DNA from: an uncultured Lachnospiraceae bacterium
GTDB lineage: Bacteria; Bacillota; Clostridia; Lachnospirales; Lachnospiraceae
NCBI GenBank assembly: GCA_902786515.1
Contig: CADADA010000022.1
Coordinates: forward strand, 1-48,929
Length of the DNA: 48,929 nucleotides
Direction of reading: 5' to 3'
Below the pieces are notes generated by a model. That model was not told the DNA's origin. It was given only the letters and a program-made list of their open reading frames with translations, and did no database searches. Position numbers and translations under genes: made by a program. Of the stretch, positions 15,529 to 25,529 are shown piece by piece; position 1 is the first letter of the stretch, and every line of letters starts with the position of its first letter.

Positions 15529-18447
15529 TTAGAATAAATCTACTGTTATATCAAACAGTTCTTTTTCTTTTTCTATATTTTCTTCATTTCCTACAACACA
15601 GATATTGCCCTGTTTCAAAACCGCTTCTATCATATCCGCATGTTTTCTGATGTCGTCTATCTGTGCTTCTAAGACTTCTTTTCTTTCTTTTCTAAGGTCA
15701 TCTTCAGTTATCCTGCTTAAGTATGCGGTCATCGAACGACTTCCATCCGTTCTCGGTGTAAGAGGAACATCCATTGAACTAATTGTTCCTATAACATATT
15801 TTGTCATCTCTCTCTCGTCAGCCTCGAAATTTCTTATAAATTTCGGAATTCTTTCAAATACCTGATTTGTTTCCCTAAGCTTAGGATCCCTGTATGATGA
15901 AAAGAAACAATCTCCATTTCTTGTGAATCCTGAACTGCATCCGTAGGCTCCGCCTAATACTCTTACATTATTCCACAAGTACTCGAAATTAAGTATTGTT
16001 CTGAGTACTCTTAAGGAACCTGTATATGAAAATCCGGCTTTTGTGAAACTTCCGCTTCTTGTAACATATTGAATCTGTGCAGATGTCTTAAAGCCTTCAT
16101 TTTTACGTTTTATATCAATTCCCGTTTTTTCACCTATATCACATTTATCATACAGTGAATCATTAAATTCTTTAATAGATTCTTTCAATAGTTCAAGACC
16201 CGTTTTTTCACTTGTATAACTATAGAGGACATTATCTTTTCTGAATACATAACGGATAGTCTTTTCTAGTCCCTCTATAATCTCAGACTTTCTGGTGTCA
16301 AAATTCTTCACACAGTCATCAACAAATTTATAAAAATCAATTCCTTTTAACTGTTCAGATAAATATGCTGATTCTGAATAGTATGACATATTTCTGATTA
16401 GTGCAATTGAATCTCCTGAATGACTGAAAACAACCTGAAGTTCTGCCTTAAGTTCAGACAGTATTTCAAGCAGCCTCTTCTCATCTGATACCTTAGTTGT
16501 ATTAATCATTTCCTGTATCATCTTCAAAGCAAATCCTATTTTATTCTCAAATACCTTTGCACCAAAACTTACTTTTATCGAATATTTTTCCAAATCAATG
16601 CTGTCTGTCACGATAGAAGTATCACATGAAATTCCACCTGTGTTCATATTTATTTCATTTGTAAGCTGTGTATAGGTGTAATTTTCGGTGTTCATGTATC
16701 CCATCACAGCTTTTAAAAGTCCCACATAATAATAGTATTTTTCAGGAATATCTGTTATGTCAAATATAGCATTCAGATATCCTATGCCATTGGTAAATAC
16801 ATCATGATAAATTATCTGCATTCCTTCATATTCCACTTCTTCATTATGGAACGTTTTAACATCAGGCGAAATATCACTTCTGCTAAGCATAGGTATTTTT
16901 TCCAGATCCTCTTTCGACGATTCTTCGCTCTTATACTCTTCAATATGTTTTGTCCAGCTCATAAGTGTCTCTAATTCTTCTTTACTCATGGCATTTTTCT
17001 TTGCCTGAAGTTCTTTTTTGAAATTCTCATCATGCTCAGAAGTCATTCCTCTTTTCGGTACAGCTACAACCACTGAAGCATGATTATTGTTAATAAAGTA
17101 TTCTTCCACAAGTTTTTCAAAATAACCTGTGTCTACTTTTTTTCTCAATGTCTCGAAAACCTCATTCTCCTGAAGATGCATGAATGGCTCATCATTTTTG
17201 TAGAGCCAGCTGTCAAACACCTGGAAACTGAGCATCACACCTTTTGGGTAAGAACCAAAATCAGCTTCCCTGTACTGAAATTCATAATAATTCAAAGCTG
17301 CATTCAATGACTGTCTGTCTATTCCATCCCGTACAAGTGCATTAAGTGTGTCAAATATTGTTGAAACAAATTCATCTTTCTGCGTCTGCTCTGCATTTTT
17401 TGCAATGATTGAAAAGTATGGCTGATATATCCAATTATTATACTTTCCTTCAACATCCTTTCCGATTCCCTTATCAAGCAGTGCCTGTTTTACCGGTGCT
17501 CCCGGCATTTCAACCAACGCATATTCCAATACCTGAAATGCAACATAAAGTTCTTTATCTGTTATCTCACCGGCTACCGTATTGTACGAGAGATAGGTAT
17601 TCTCTTCCACCGGCTCATTTGCCGCTACCGGATATTCAATAGTGAATTCCCTTTTTTCTTCAAAAGCATCCTGTCTGCCAATCTCTGAATCTATATCCTG
17701 ATAATCGAACTTACTTAAATATTCCCTGTCAATATAATCCAGTTTCTCAAGCATATCCATGTTTCCATACAGATATATATAGCTGTTAGACGGATGATAG
17801 TACTTTTTATGAAATGCCAGAAATTCCTCATAAGATAAATCAGGAATTTCATCCGGGTCCCCGCCTGACTCAAAAGCATATCCTGTATCCGGATATAATG
17901 TGTTCATTATCTTTCTCTCCACTATCTGGTCAGGTGCAGAAAATGCTCCCTTCATTTCGTTATACACTACTCCATTAACTTTCAATTCATCATCACTGTC
18001 CTTAAGTTCATAAGTCCAGCCTTCCTGACAAAATGTCTCTCTTCTTTCATAAATCTTTGGGTAAAATACGGCATCCAGATATATATCCATAAGGTTTTGA
18101 AAATCTTTATCATTTTCACTTGCAACTGGAAAAATTGTCTTATCCGGAAATGTCATGGCATTTAAAAATGTATTCAAAGAACCTTTTACCAATTCAATAA
18201 AAGGGTCTTTTGCCGGAAATTTTCTTGAACCGCAAAGTACACTGTGCTCCATAATATGCGGAACTCCCGTACTGTTTTCAACCGGTGTACGAAATCCTAC
18301 AAGAAATGTTTTATTACTGTCATCATTCTCTATTAGAACTACTTTTGCTTTGGTCTTATTATGCTCTAGTAAGTATCCTTCTGATTTTATATCATCTAGT
18401 TTTTTCTCTTGAATTAATGTATAGTTTTTTAAATTTTTAGTCTGCAA
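15529..18447 (-). CDS. M16C-family zinc metallopeptidase (presequence-protease/insulinase type)
   Basis: The 972-residue length and two-halved layout fit the M16C group (Cym1/PreP-like), cytoplasmic clamshell peptidases that degrade short peptides. The inverted zinc motif HxxEH is in GVPHIMEHSVLCGS (about 62-75), with the distal glutamate expected in VVYNEMKGAFS. There is no signal peptide. Translation begins at TTG 18447, which has AAAGGAAG eight bases upstream. It is the first gene of a unit continuing into era and recO and has its own promoter at 18496-18525. Confidence 0.9.
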   Translation of the reverse strand: MQTKNLKNYTLIQEKKLDDIKSEGYLLEHNKTKAKVVLIENDDSNKTFLVGFRTPVENSTGVPHIMEHSVLCGSRKFPAKDPFIELVKGSLNTFLNAMTFPDKTIFPVASENDKDFQNLMDIYLDAVFYPKIYERRETFCQEGWTYELKDSDDELKVNGVVYNEMKGAFSAPDQIVERKIMNTLYPDTGYAFESGGDPDEIPDLSYEEFLAFHKKYYHPSNSYIYLYGNMDMLEKLDYIDREYLSKFDYQDIDSEIGRQDAFEEKREFTIEYPVAANEPVEENTYLSYNTVAGEITDKELYVAFQVLEYALVEMPGAPVKQALLDKGIGKDVEGKYNNWIYQPYFSIIAKNAEQTQKDEFVSTIFDTLNALVRDGIDRQSLNAALNYYEFQYREADFGSYPKGVMLSFQVFDSWLYKNDEPFMHLQENEVFETLRKKVDTGYFEKLVEEYFINNNHASVVVAVPKRGMTSEHDENFKKELQAKKNAMSKEELETLMSWTKHIEEYKSEESSKEDLEKIPMLSRSDISPDVKTFHNEEVEYEGMQIIYHDVFTNGIGYLNAIFDITDIPEKYYYYVGLLKAVMGYMNTENYTYTQLTNEINMNTGGISCDTSIVTDSIDLEKYSIKVSFGAKVFENKIGFALKMIQEMINTTKVSDEKRLLEILSELKAELQVVFSHSGDSIALIRNMSYYSESAYLSEQLKGIDFYKFVDDCVKNFDTRKSEIIEGLEKTIRYVFRKDNVLYSYTSEKTGLELLKESIKEFNDSLYDKCDIGEKTGIDIKRKNEGFKTSAQIQYVTRSGSFTKAGFSYTGSLRVLRTILNFEYLWNNVRVLGGAYGCSSGFTRNGDCFFSSYRDPKLRETNQVFERIPKFIRNFEADEREMTKYVIGTISSMDVPLTPRTDGSRSMTAYLSRITEDDLRKERKEVLEAQIDDIRKHADMIEAVLKQGNICVVGNEENIEKEKELFDITVDLF

Positions 18448-18495
18448 ATTTTCTACTTCCTTTCCCTACCCCGTATTACGGCTTTAATAGCTTAT

Positions 18496-18525
18496 ATCAT
18501 ACCATATTTTTCATACTTCATTCAA
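18496..18525 (-). promoter_or_regulatory. Promoter of the M16 peptidase-era-recO unit
   Basis: On the minus strand TTGAAT (18525-18520), 18 bases, then TATGAT (18501-18496) preceded by TGG (extended -10). Confidence 0.65.
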
Positions 18526-18541
18526 TACTAATATTTTAAAA

Positions 18542-18573
18542 ACAAAAGGACATACCTGACCTCGATATGCCCT
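18542..18573 (-). terminator. purL terminator
   Basis: On the minus strand AGGGCATA (18573-18566) pairs with TATGTCCT (18554-18547), with one G-U pair, followed by TTTGTTTTT. Confidence 0.75.
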
Positions 18574-18590
18574 CTTGCTGATTTCATTAT

Positions 18591-21500
18591 TTATTTGAAA
18601 TATTCAACACCTGATTCAAATATTCTCATATCCTGTTCTCCGGTGATATTCATTGCAACATTTCTTCCTTTACGCTCAACGTGTGCCATCTTTCCGAGAC
18701 ATCTTCCGTCAGGACTCGTAATACCTTCAATTGCCATGTAAGAGCCGTTAATATTCCACTCTTCATCCATTGTCGGCCTTCCCTTCTCGTCCACGTACTG
18801 TGTGGCAACCTGTCCGTTCTTAAACAATTCTCTCAGCCATTCATCATTTGCCACAAATCTTCCTTCTCCATGAGAAGCCGGGTTGACATACGTTCTTCCA
18901 AGTAAAGCATTCATAAGCCATGGAGACTTATTAGATACAACCTGTGTATAAACCATCTTTGATATGTGACGGTTAATTGTGTTATATGTCAGCGTCGGTG
19001 AATTTTCACCCTGTCCGGTAATCTGACCGTTTGGAACAAGTCCAAGTTTGATTAATGCCTGGAAACCGTTACATATTCCAAGTGCCAGTCCGTCTCTTTC
19101 ATTCAACAGCTTTGTAACTGCTTCTTTTAATTTTTCATTTCTAAACGCCGTCGCAAAGAATTTAGCAGAACCATCCGGCTCATCACCTGCACTAAATCCT
19201 CCCGGGAACATAATAATCTGTGACTGTGCAATACTGTTTTCAAATACCTCTACAGAATCTCTTATATCTTCTGCTGTCATATTCTTAAATACTTTTGTTA
19301 TTACATTAGCACCAGCTTCTTCGAATGCCTTTGCAGTATCATATTCACAGTTTGTACCCGGAAATACCGGTATAAATACTGTAGGTTTTGCAACTTTGTT
19401 TTTGCATATATATACTTCTCCTGCACGGTACAGTGGAGTCTCAAGTACGTTTTTATCCTCTGTGGCACGTGTCGGGAATACTTTCTCAAGAGTTCCTGTC
19501 CATTTACTTAACGCATCGTCCAGTGAAATTATTGTATCGCCATATATAAATGCAGTTTCTTCAATAACCTTACCTATAATCTTTCCTTCGCCGGATACGT
19601 CTGAAACCTTATCCTGCGCAACTTCAGCTACAATGTTACCGATTCCTCTTGCAAAAAGTTCTTCAGCACTGATAGCATTGTTGTCAAACAATACACCAAA
19701 TTTGTTACCAAATGCCATCTTACTAACTGCTGCCGCAACACCTTTTGCATCAACCACATATGCTGATTTGATAACGCCTTTGCCAATCAGTTCATGAATC
19801 TTATCATATAATTTCTTTATCTGCTCATAATCCGGAAGGTCATACTCATCTTTTGCTATTTCAAACAATACTAATGCATTATCTTTTTCCTTTAATTCAG
19901 GTGAAATAATGTCTTTTTCTTTTGCCACGTCAACAGCAAATGAAACCAGTGTCGGCGGTACATCAATGTCATTGAATGTTCCAGACATACTATCCTTTCC
20001 ACCTATCGAAGGAAGTCCAAATCCAAGCTGTGCATCATAAGAGCCAAGGAGTGATGCAAACGGCTGGCTCCAACGTTTAGGATCTGAAGACATTCTTCTG
20101 AAATATTCCTGGAATGTAAATCTTATCTTTTTGTAATCTCCACCGGAAGCCACAATCTTTGCCACTGATTCTACTACAGCATAAATTGCACCGTGGTACG
20201 GACTCCATGTTGAAAGGTAAGGATCAAATCCATAGCTCATCAATGTAACAGTATCACATTTTCCCTTTAATACCGGAAGTTTGGCAACCATAGTCTGTGT
20301 CTCGGTAAGCTGATATCTTCCTCCATATGGCATAAACACTGAACCTGCACCAATAGAAGCATCAAATCTTTCAACAAGACCTTTCTGTGAACAAACATTT
20401 AAATCAGCAAGTGTTGAAAGCCATTTTTCTCCCAAATCATTTACTTTTTCGTTTACAAAATATTTTGCTTTTTCATCCGGCATCTCTACCTCAACGTTTG
20501 TCTCCTGATGAGCTCCGTTTGTATCAAGAAATGCTCTGGAAATATTAACAATTGACTTACCTCTCCAGTTGAGTACAAGTCTAGGCTCCTCTGTTACAAC
20601 TGCAACTTCAGTTGCTTCAAGGTTTTCTTCTGCGGCATATTTCATAAATGCATCGACATCTTTCGGATCAACTACAACAGCCATTCTCTCCTGTGATTCA
20701 GATATAGCTATTTCTGTTCCGTCCAGACCTGCATATTTCTTCGGAACCTTGTCTAAATCAACCTTAAGTCCGTCAGCAAGCTCTCCGATAGCTACTGATA
20801 CACCACCTGCACCAAAGTCATTACACTTCTTGATAAGACGGCTTACTTCCGGTCTTCTGAATAATCTCTGAAGCTTTCTCTCTGTAGGTGCATTTCCCTT
20901 CTGAACCTCTGCCCCACAGGTCTCAATTGATTTTTCCGTGTGAACCTTAGATGAACCTGTAGCACCTCCGCAACCGTCACGTCCTGTTCTTCCGCCTAAT
21001 AATATGATTATATCTCCAGGATCCGAATTTTCTCTGATAACTGCTGCACGTGGAGCTGCTGCTATAACGGCTCCAATCTCCATTCTCTTTGCGACATAAT
21101 CAGGATGATAGATTTCTTTTACATATCCTGTGGCAAGACCAATCTGATTACCATATGAGCTGTATCCGTTTGCAGCACCACGGACAAGTTTCTTCTGTGG
21201 CAGTTTTCCCTGCATAGTATCTTTCATTGACTTCGTAGGATCTGCTGCTCCGGTAACTCTCATTGCCTGATATACGTAGGTACGTCCTGACAACGGATCT
21301 CTGATGGCACCTCCAAGACATGTGGCAGCACCACCAAATGGCTCTATCTCTGTCGGATGATTGTGAGTCTCGTTCTTAAAGTTAATCAGCCATTCCTCAG
21401 TTACAACTCCATTACCGTCTTCCTTGTCAATCTCTACAGGTACAACGATACTGCAGGCATTTATCTCATCTGATTTTTCCTGATCTTCAAGCTTTCCTTC

Positions 21501-22367
21501 CGCTTTTAACTTACGCATGGCAAGAAGTGCCAAATCCATAAGGCAGACAAACTTGTCTTCTCTGTCTTTAAAAAGAACCTTTCTGTCTTCAATATATCTT
21601 TCGTAAGTCTTAAGAATCGGAGTCTTGTAATATCCGTTCTCAAATACAATATCTTTAAGTTCTGTGTTAAATGTCGTATGACGACAGTGATCAGACCAAT
21701 AAGTATCGAGCACACGAATCTCTGTCATGGATGGATCCCTGTTCTCTTCGTTCTTAAAATAATTCTGAATATGCTTAAAATCGTTAAATGTCATGGCAAG
21801 TCCAAGTGAATCATATAATTCTTTAAGCTTTGTATCATCAAAATCTTTGAATCCGTCAAATATTATTACATCTGCAGGTTCATCAAAATTTGTAACGAGG
21901 GTCTCAGGCTTTTCCAATCCTGTCTCCCTTGAATCTACAGGATTAATACTGAAAGATTTGATGCTCTCAAATTCTTCATCTGTAATATCACCTTCAATCA
22001 CATACGTGGTCGCAGACTTTATGACCGGCTTCTCTTCTTCGTTTAAAAACTGGATACACTGTTCTGCTGAATCAGCTCTCTGGTCAAACTGTCCCGGAAG
22101 ATACTCAACGCTGAATACTCTGTCCTTCTTTTCGTTATATGAAAATGTTTCTTCATAAACATCATCTACCGGTGGTTCAGAGAATACGCTCTTTAACGCA
22201 ATATTATACGTTTCATCCGATATGTTTTCAACATCATATCTTACAAGCTGTCTGATACCTGTAACACTCTTAATGCCAAGATAACTTGAAATCTCATGTT
22301 TCATTTCTTTTGCCTTAACAGCATATGGTGCTTTCTTTTCAACATATACACGTCTTACTTTACTCAT
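18591..22367 (-). CDS. purL: Phosphoribosylformylglycinamidine synthase, single-chain
   Basis: This 1258-residue enzyme makes FGAM from FGAR, glutamine and ATP in purine synthesis. It fuses the PurS-like N-terminus, the two-part ATP-binding synthetase (DTYWSDHCRHTTF near 225-237; HNHPTEIEPFGGAAT near 335) and a C-terminal class I glutaminase with nucleophile region LGICNGFQAL and PASHGEGRF. This large form is typical of Clostridia. GGAGGT precedes the ATG. It stands alone here, away from other pur genes, with its own promoter and terminator. Confidence 0.97.
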   Translation of the reverse strand: MSKVRRVYVEKKAPYAVKAKEMKHEISSYLGIKSVTGIRQLVRYDVENISDETYNIALKSVFSEPPVDDVYEETFSYNEKKDRVFSVEYLPGQFDQRADSAEQCIQFLNEEEKPVIKSATTYVIEGDITDEEFESIKSFSINPVDSRETGLEKPETLVTNFDEPADVIIFDGFKDFDDTKLKELYDSLGLAMTFNDFKHIQNYFKNEENRDPSMTEIRVLDTYWSDHCRHTTFNTELKDIVFENGYYKTPILKTYERYIEDRKVLFKDREDKFVCLMDLALLAMRKLKAEGKLEDQEKSDEINACSIVVPVEIDKEDGNGVVTEEWLINFKNETHNHPTEIEPFGGAATCLGGAIRDPLSGRTYVYQAMRVTGAADPTKSMKDTMQGKLPQKKLVRGAANGYSSYGNQIGLATGYVKEIYHPDYVAKRMEIGAVIAAAPRAAVIRENSDPGDIIILLGGRTGRDGCGGATGSSKVHTEKSIETCGAEVQKGNAPTERKLQRLFRRPEVSRLIKKCNDFGAGGVSVAIGELADGLKVDLDKVPKKYAGLDGTEIAISESQERMAVVVDPKDVDAFMKYAAEENLEATEVAVVTEEPRLVLNWRGKSIVNISRAFLDTNGAHQETNVEVEMPDEKAKYFVNEKVNDLGEKWLSTLADLNVCSQKGLVERFDASIGAGSVFMPYGGRYQLTETQTMVAKLPVLKGKCDTVTLMSYGFDPYLSTWSPYHGAIYAVVESVAKIVASGGDYKKIRFTFQEYFRRMSSDPKRWSQPFASLLGSYDAQLGFGLPSIGGKDSMSGTFNDIDVPPTLVSFAVDVAKEKDIISPELKEKDNALVLFEIAKDEYDLPDYEQIKKLYDKIHELIGKGVIKSAYVVDAKGVAAAVSKMAFGNKFGVLFDNNAISAEELFARGIGNIVAEVAQDKVSDVSGEGKIIGKVIEETAFIYGDTIISLDDALSKWTGTLEKVFPTRATEDKNVLETPLYRAGEVYICKNKVAKPTVFIPVFPGTNCEYDTAKAFEEAGANVITKVFKNMTAEDIRDSVEVFENSIAQSQIIMFPGGFSAGDEPDGSAKFFATAFRNEKLKEAVTKLLNERDGLALGICNGFQALIKLGLVPNGQITGQGENSPTLTYNTINRHISKMVYTQVVSNKSPWLMNALLGRTYVNPASHGEGRFVANDEWLRELFKNGQVATQYVDEKGRPTMDEEWNINGSYMAIEGITSPDGRCLGKMAHVERKGRNVAMNITGEQDMRIFESGVEYFK

Positions 22368-22407
22368 AAGTAACCTCCATTACTTTAAATATTTTCACAC
22401 TGTCTTA

Positions 22408-22416
22408 ATTATAGCA
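22408..22416 (-). promoter_or_regulatory. purL: purL extended -10 promoter
   Basis: Minus-strand TGCTATAAT (22416-22408) with no good -35. The leader is only about 35 bases, too short for a purine riboswitch. Confidence 0.55.
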
Positions 22417-22442
22417 TAATACCTTAGTTTTTCCATAATTAT

Positions 22443-24806
22443 TTATAAATATTTCCAAAAACGTTTTATTTCTTCATCTACACTCCCGATATTGACTATT
22501 TTTAAATCATTCCATTCACGCGGATACAACGGTGCATAGTCTCCCTGTAAAAATCTGTCATCCAAAAGTCCTATAACTCCGTAATCATCTACCGTCCTTA
22601 TTACCCTTCCCGCTGCCTGCAATACTTTATTAATCCCCGGATACCTGTATGCATAATCAAAGCCGTTGCAGTTTTTCAACGAATAATATTTTTTCAATAT
22701 TTCTCTTTCAACGCATACCTGTGGCAAACCTGTACCGACTATGACGGTTCCTATCAATCTTTCATTTTTTAAATCAATACCCTCTGAAAATATTCCCCCT
22801 AACACACAAAGTCCAACCATTGTATTTTCATTATCCTCGCTGAACTTAAGCAAAAACTCTTCCCTTGACTTTTCATCCATATTACTTGTCTGGTTAATAA
22901 ACTCGACTTCGTCAATTTTTGAGTAATACAACAATATTTCATAAACTCTTTCCATCATGTTATATGAAGGGAAGAATACCATATAATTTCCTTTACATGA
23001 CATATATGTTTTTCTGATATACTCAGCCATCTTCTGATATTCTGTAAGGTTTCTTCTCTTATACCTGCTGCTGACATCTGAAGCTATATATATAAGTCTT
23101 TTTTCCTGTGAAAATGGTGAATTGATATATATGGCTTTCTCACTTGTATTACCACTTAATAACCCTTTATAATAATTAACAGGTAATAGTGTTGCCGAAA
23201 AAAAGATAGTACTCCTGCACTGCCACATACAGCGGCTGATATTTCCGGAAGGATTTACACAAAACAATTTTAAATATAATTCATCATCCTGCTGTTGTTC
23301 GTAAATCACATATTTTTCGTCAACCAGTTCGTATATATTTAAAAAATGTATCAAATTAAAATAGAATTCCAGTACCTCATCTTTCCCTTTAAAATCTTTA
23401 TGCTTTTCAAAAAATTTTTTCATCGTTCCCTGAAGATGCAGCATCTGTAATACCAGTTCATCGATTTCATCTTTTTCAATGTATTCCCTGTCCATACATT
23501 CCCTTTTATACTCAAGCAATACTTTGTTGCATTTTCCAAGTGCGTTCCATACCGGTTTACTTAAATCTTTAACAAGCCGTCTTACTTTTAAAAAATCACT
23601 TTTATTTAAAGAAGCACTATACATCTCTCTTGCTCTCTCTACCATATTGTGTGCTTCATCCACTAACACGATATAATCGCCTTTCACTCCATCCGTAAAA
23701 TATCTTTTTAAACGTACAACCGGGTCATACACATAATTATAATCACATATAATGCCATCGCACCAGTTTGTACAATCTAAATTCATCTCAAAAGGACATA
23801 CTTTGTGTTTCTCTGCATATTTTAGAACTATCTCTCTGGTAATTTTGTGTTCATGTGTGATAATATCGTATACCGCCTCATTAATCCTGTCGAAATGTCC
23901 CTTTGCCCGCTCACACTGCTCAGGGTTACACTCAGGCTTTTCTAAAATACACAATTTATCTTTTGCCGTGACGGTTACATTCCTGAACTTTAAACCATGT
24001 TTTTTTAGTATCTCAAACGCTTCTTCTGCCACTGCAGCTGTAATAGTTTTTGCCGTAAGGTAAAAAATCTTATCTCCTTTTTCTTCGCCAATTGCCCTTA
24101 CAGCCGGAAACAAAACTGACATTGTTTTCCCGACTCCTGTTGGTGCCTGAATATATAGATTTTCATCTGACATTATAGATTTAAAAACGGATACAACAAT
24201 ATTTCTCTGTCCATCCCGGTATTCAAAAGGAAACTCAAGATTCTGAATAGATTCCTGTCTTTCTTTTGTTTTTTTCATTAACATATCAATCCATCTGCTG
24301 TAATACCTGAGCATGTTGTCAAACCACTCTTTCAACACTGGAAATGTTATTTTTTCTTTAAAACGCTTAATCTCCTCTGTATCCAAATCGCAATATGTCA
24401 ATTGGATTTTTATTTCCGAAAGTTCTTTAGTATACGCATAAATGTATGCATAGCACATTGCCTGTGCTTTATGAAGATAATATGGCTCAGTGATTTTCGT
24501 TACATCCCTGTACATCCCTTTGATTTCATCAATTGTGATTCCTGTAGGGCGGTTGATTACCCCGTCAGCCCTTCCTTCAACAGTAATTGAATATTCATCA
24601 AACTCCACGGTGTGTTTTAAGGTAACTTCAGGTGTGTATTCCGGTCCCATTCTTCCCTGAATCTTTTTATGAATTTTGCTGCCCTGCTGCATAGCATCCT
24701 TTTCATTTACGAAAGCATTTCTGTTATCTATATCACCGGTCCTGAATACGAACTCCACAAGATCCCTTACCGATATTCTAATATTATTCTTCACCATATT
24801 ATCCAT
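22443..24806 (-). CDS. XPD/DinG-type iron-sulfur helicase with N-terminal RecB/Cas4-like nuclease domain
   Basis: The 787-residue protein combines two domains. Residues about 1-130 carry a PD-(D/E)XK nuclease with H46, D81, E94-x-K96 and the RecB-type QxxxY motif (Q115, Y119). From about 190 a superfamily 2 helicase follows: Walker A APTGVGKT (219-227), a cysteine-rich iron-sulfur insert (LC, PEC, EQC, later VC, about 283-335), DEAH at about 381, SATL, and motif VI QAAGRVIR. Such enzymes unwind DNA 5' to 3' in repair; the nuclease could trim the displaced strand. The ATG at 24806 has AAGGTGG close upstream. It lies just downstream of the lepB terminator. Confidence 0.85.
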   Translation of the reverse strand: MDNMVKNNIRISVRDLVEFVFRTGDIDNRNAFVNEKDAMQQGSKIHKKIQGRMGPEYTPEVTLKHTVEFDEYSITVEGRADGVINRPTGITIDEIKGMYRDVTKITEPYYLHKAQAMCYAYIYAYTKELSEIKIQLTYCDLDTEEIKRFKEKITFPVLKEWFDNMLRYYSRWIDMLMKKTKERQESIQNLEFPFEYRDGQRNIVVSVFKSIMSDENLYIQAPTGVGKTMSVLFPAVRAIGEEKGDKIFYLTAKTITAAVAEEAFEILKKHGLKFRNVTVTAKDKLCILEKPECNPEQCERAKGHFDRINEAVYDIITHEHKITREIVLKYAEKHKVCPFEMNLDCTNWCDGIICDYNYVYDPVVRLKRYFTDGVKGDYIVLVDEAHNMVERAREMYSASLNKSDFLKVRRLVKDLSKPVWNALGKCNKVLLEYKRECMDREYIEKDEIDELVLQMLHLQGTMKKFFEKHKDFKGKDEVLEFYFNLIHFLNIYELVDEKYVIYEQQQDDELYLKLFCVNPSGNISRCMWQCRSTIFFSATLLPVNYYKGLLSGNTSEKAIYINSPFSQEKRLIYIASDVSSRYKRRNLTEYQKMAEYIRKTYMSCKGNYMVFFPSYNMMERVYEILLYYSKIDEVEFINQTSNMDEKSREEFLLKFSEDNENTMVGLCVLGGIFSEGIDLKNERLIGTVIVGTGLPQVCVEREILKKYYSLKNCNGFDYAYRYPGINKVLQAAGRVIRTVDDYGVIGLLDDRFLQGDYAPLYPREWNDLKIVNIGSVDEEIKRFWKYL

Positions 24807-24834
24807 ATATCCACCTTGTTTATCAAAACATTTT

Positions 24835-24873
24835 AAAAACAGGTATTGAAAGTCTCTTTACTCTCAATACCTG
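24835..24873 (-). terminator. Terminator of the cls-amylase-lepB unit
   Basis: CAGGTATTGA (24840-24849) and TCAATACCTG (24864-24873) form a perfect 10-bp stem. On the minus strand TTTTT follows directly. GAATTTTT on the other side could let it act in both directions. Confidence 0.9.
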
Positions 24874-24881
24874 AATTTTTA

Positions 24882-25520
24882 CTAATCTGTAACGTCTATG
24901 GTTTTATAGTTCTCATTACCAAGCCACTTAAAAGCTGTGAAAGGGAAATACAAAACTTCAACTTTTCCTACCAATGCATCTCTTGTAACAAAAGTATTTA
25001 TCCATTTTCTGGCATCATTTGAATTATTTCTGTTATCACCAAGCATAAAATAGCAATCCTCAGGCACCTCGTAAGTATAAGGACCTGTACCATCTTTCCA
25101 TTCTTCCTTGAGATAATCTTCCTCTAATTCGATGTATTCACCGTCTACCGTCTTTATAGTGATTTTAGCATCATCAATCATAACCGTTTCACCCGGAAGG
25201 CCAATAAGTCTCTTAACATAGTTCTCTTCAGGAGAATCCGGAGCTTTAAAAATTATAATATCAAAACGTTCCGGGTCGCTAAAATTGTAAGTCAGACGAC
25301 TTCCAATAAGTCTGCTTCCAGTCGGTATTGTATTTTCCATAGAACCGGTTGGAACCTCTGCGTTCACTATAACAAAATGAGTCAGTAAAAACGCTATAAG
25401 AAATGCAGCTATAACCAGCCTTACCCAGCTGAATATTTCTTTTGCAATATTAATTTTTTCCTGCTCGTTAGTGTCATTGTTTTCTGCTTCAATATTTTCT
25501 TTGTTGTCCATTTTAACCAT
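24882..25520 (-). CDS. lepB: Signal peptidase I
   Basis: LepB (212 residues) cleaves signal peptides from secreted proteins at the outer membrane face. One membrane anchor (about 31-52) is followed by the catalytic serine S60 in VPTGSMENTI and the general base K103 in YVKRLIGLPGE; the box GDNRNNSNDAR completes the S26 signature. The ribosome site AGGAAGG overlaps the stop of the upstream amylase gene. Start is either 25520 or the ATG three codons later. Being last in a unit with two secreted amylases suggests it supports their export. Confidence 0.95.
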   Translation of the reverse strand: MVKMDNKENIEAENNDTNEQEKINIAKEIFSWVRLVIAAFLIAFLLTHFVIVNAEVPTGSMENTIPTGSRLIGSRLTYNFSDPERFDIIIFKAPDSPEENYVKRLIGLPGETVMIDDAKITIKTVDGEYIELEEDYLKEEWKDGTGPYTYEVPEDCYFMLGDNRNNSNDARKWINTFVTRDALVGKVEVLYFPFTAFKWLGNENYKTIDVTD

Positions 25521-25529
25521 ATATCCTTC

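Noticed and set aside
19048..19797. A 249-codon plus-strand frame opposite purL
   Set aside because: It is serine- and alanine-rich low-information sequence, as expected from the complement of a coding strand; no ribosome site.
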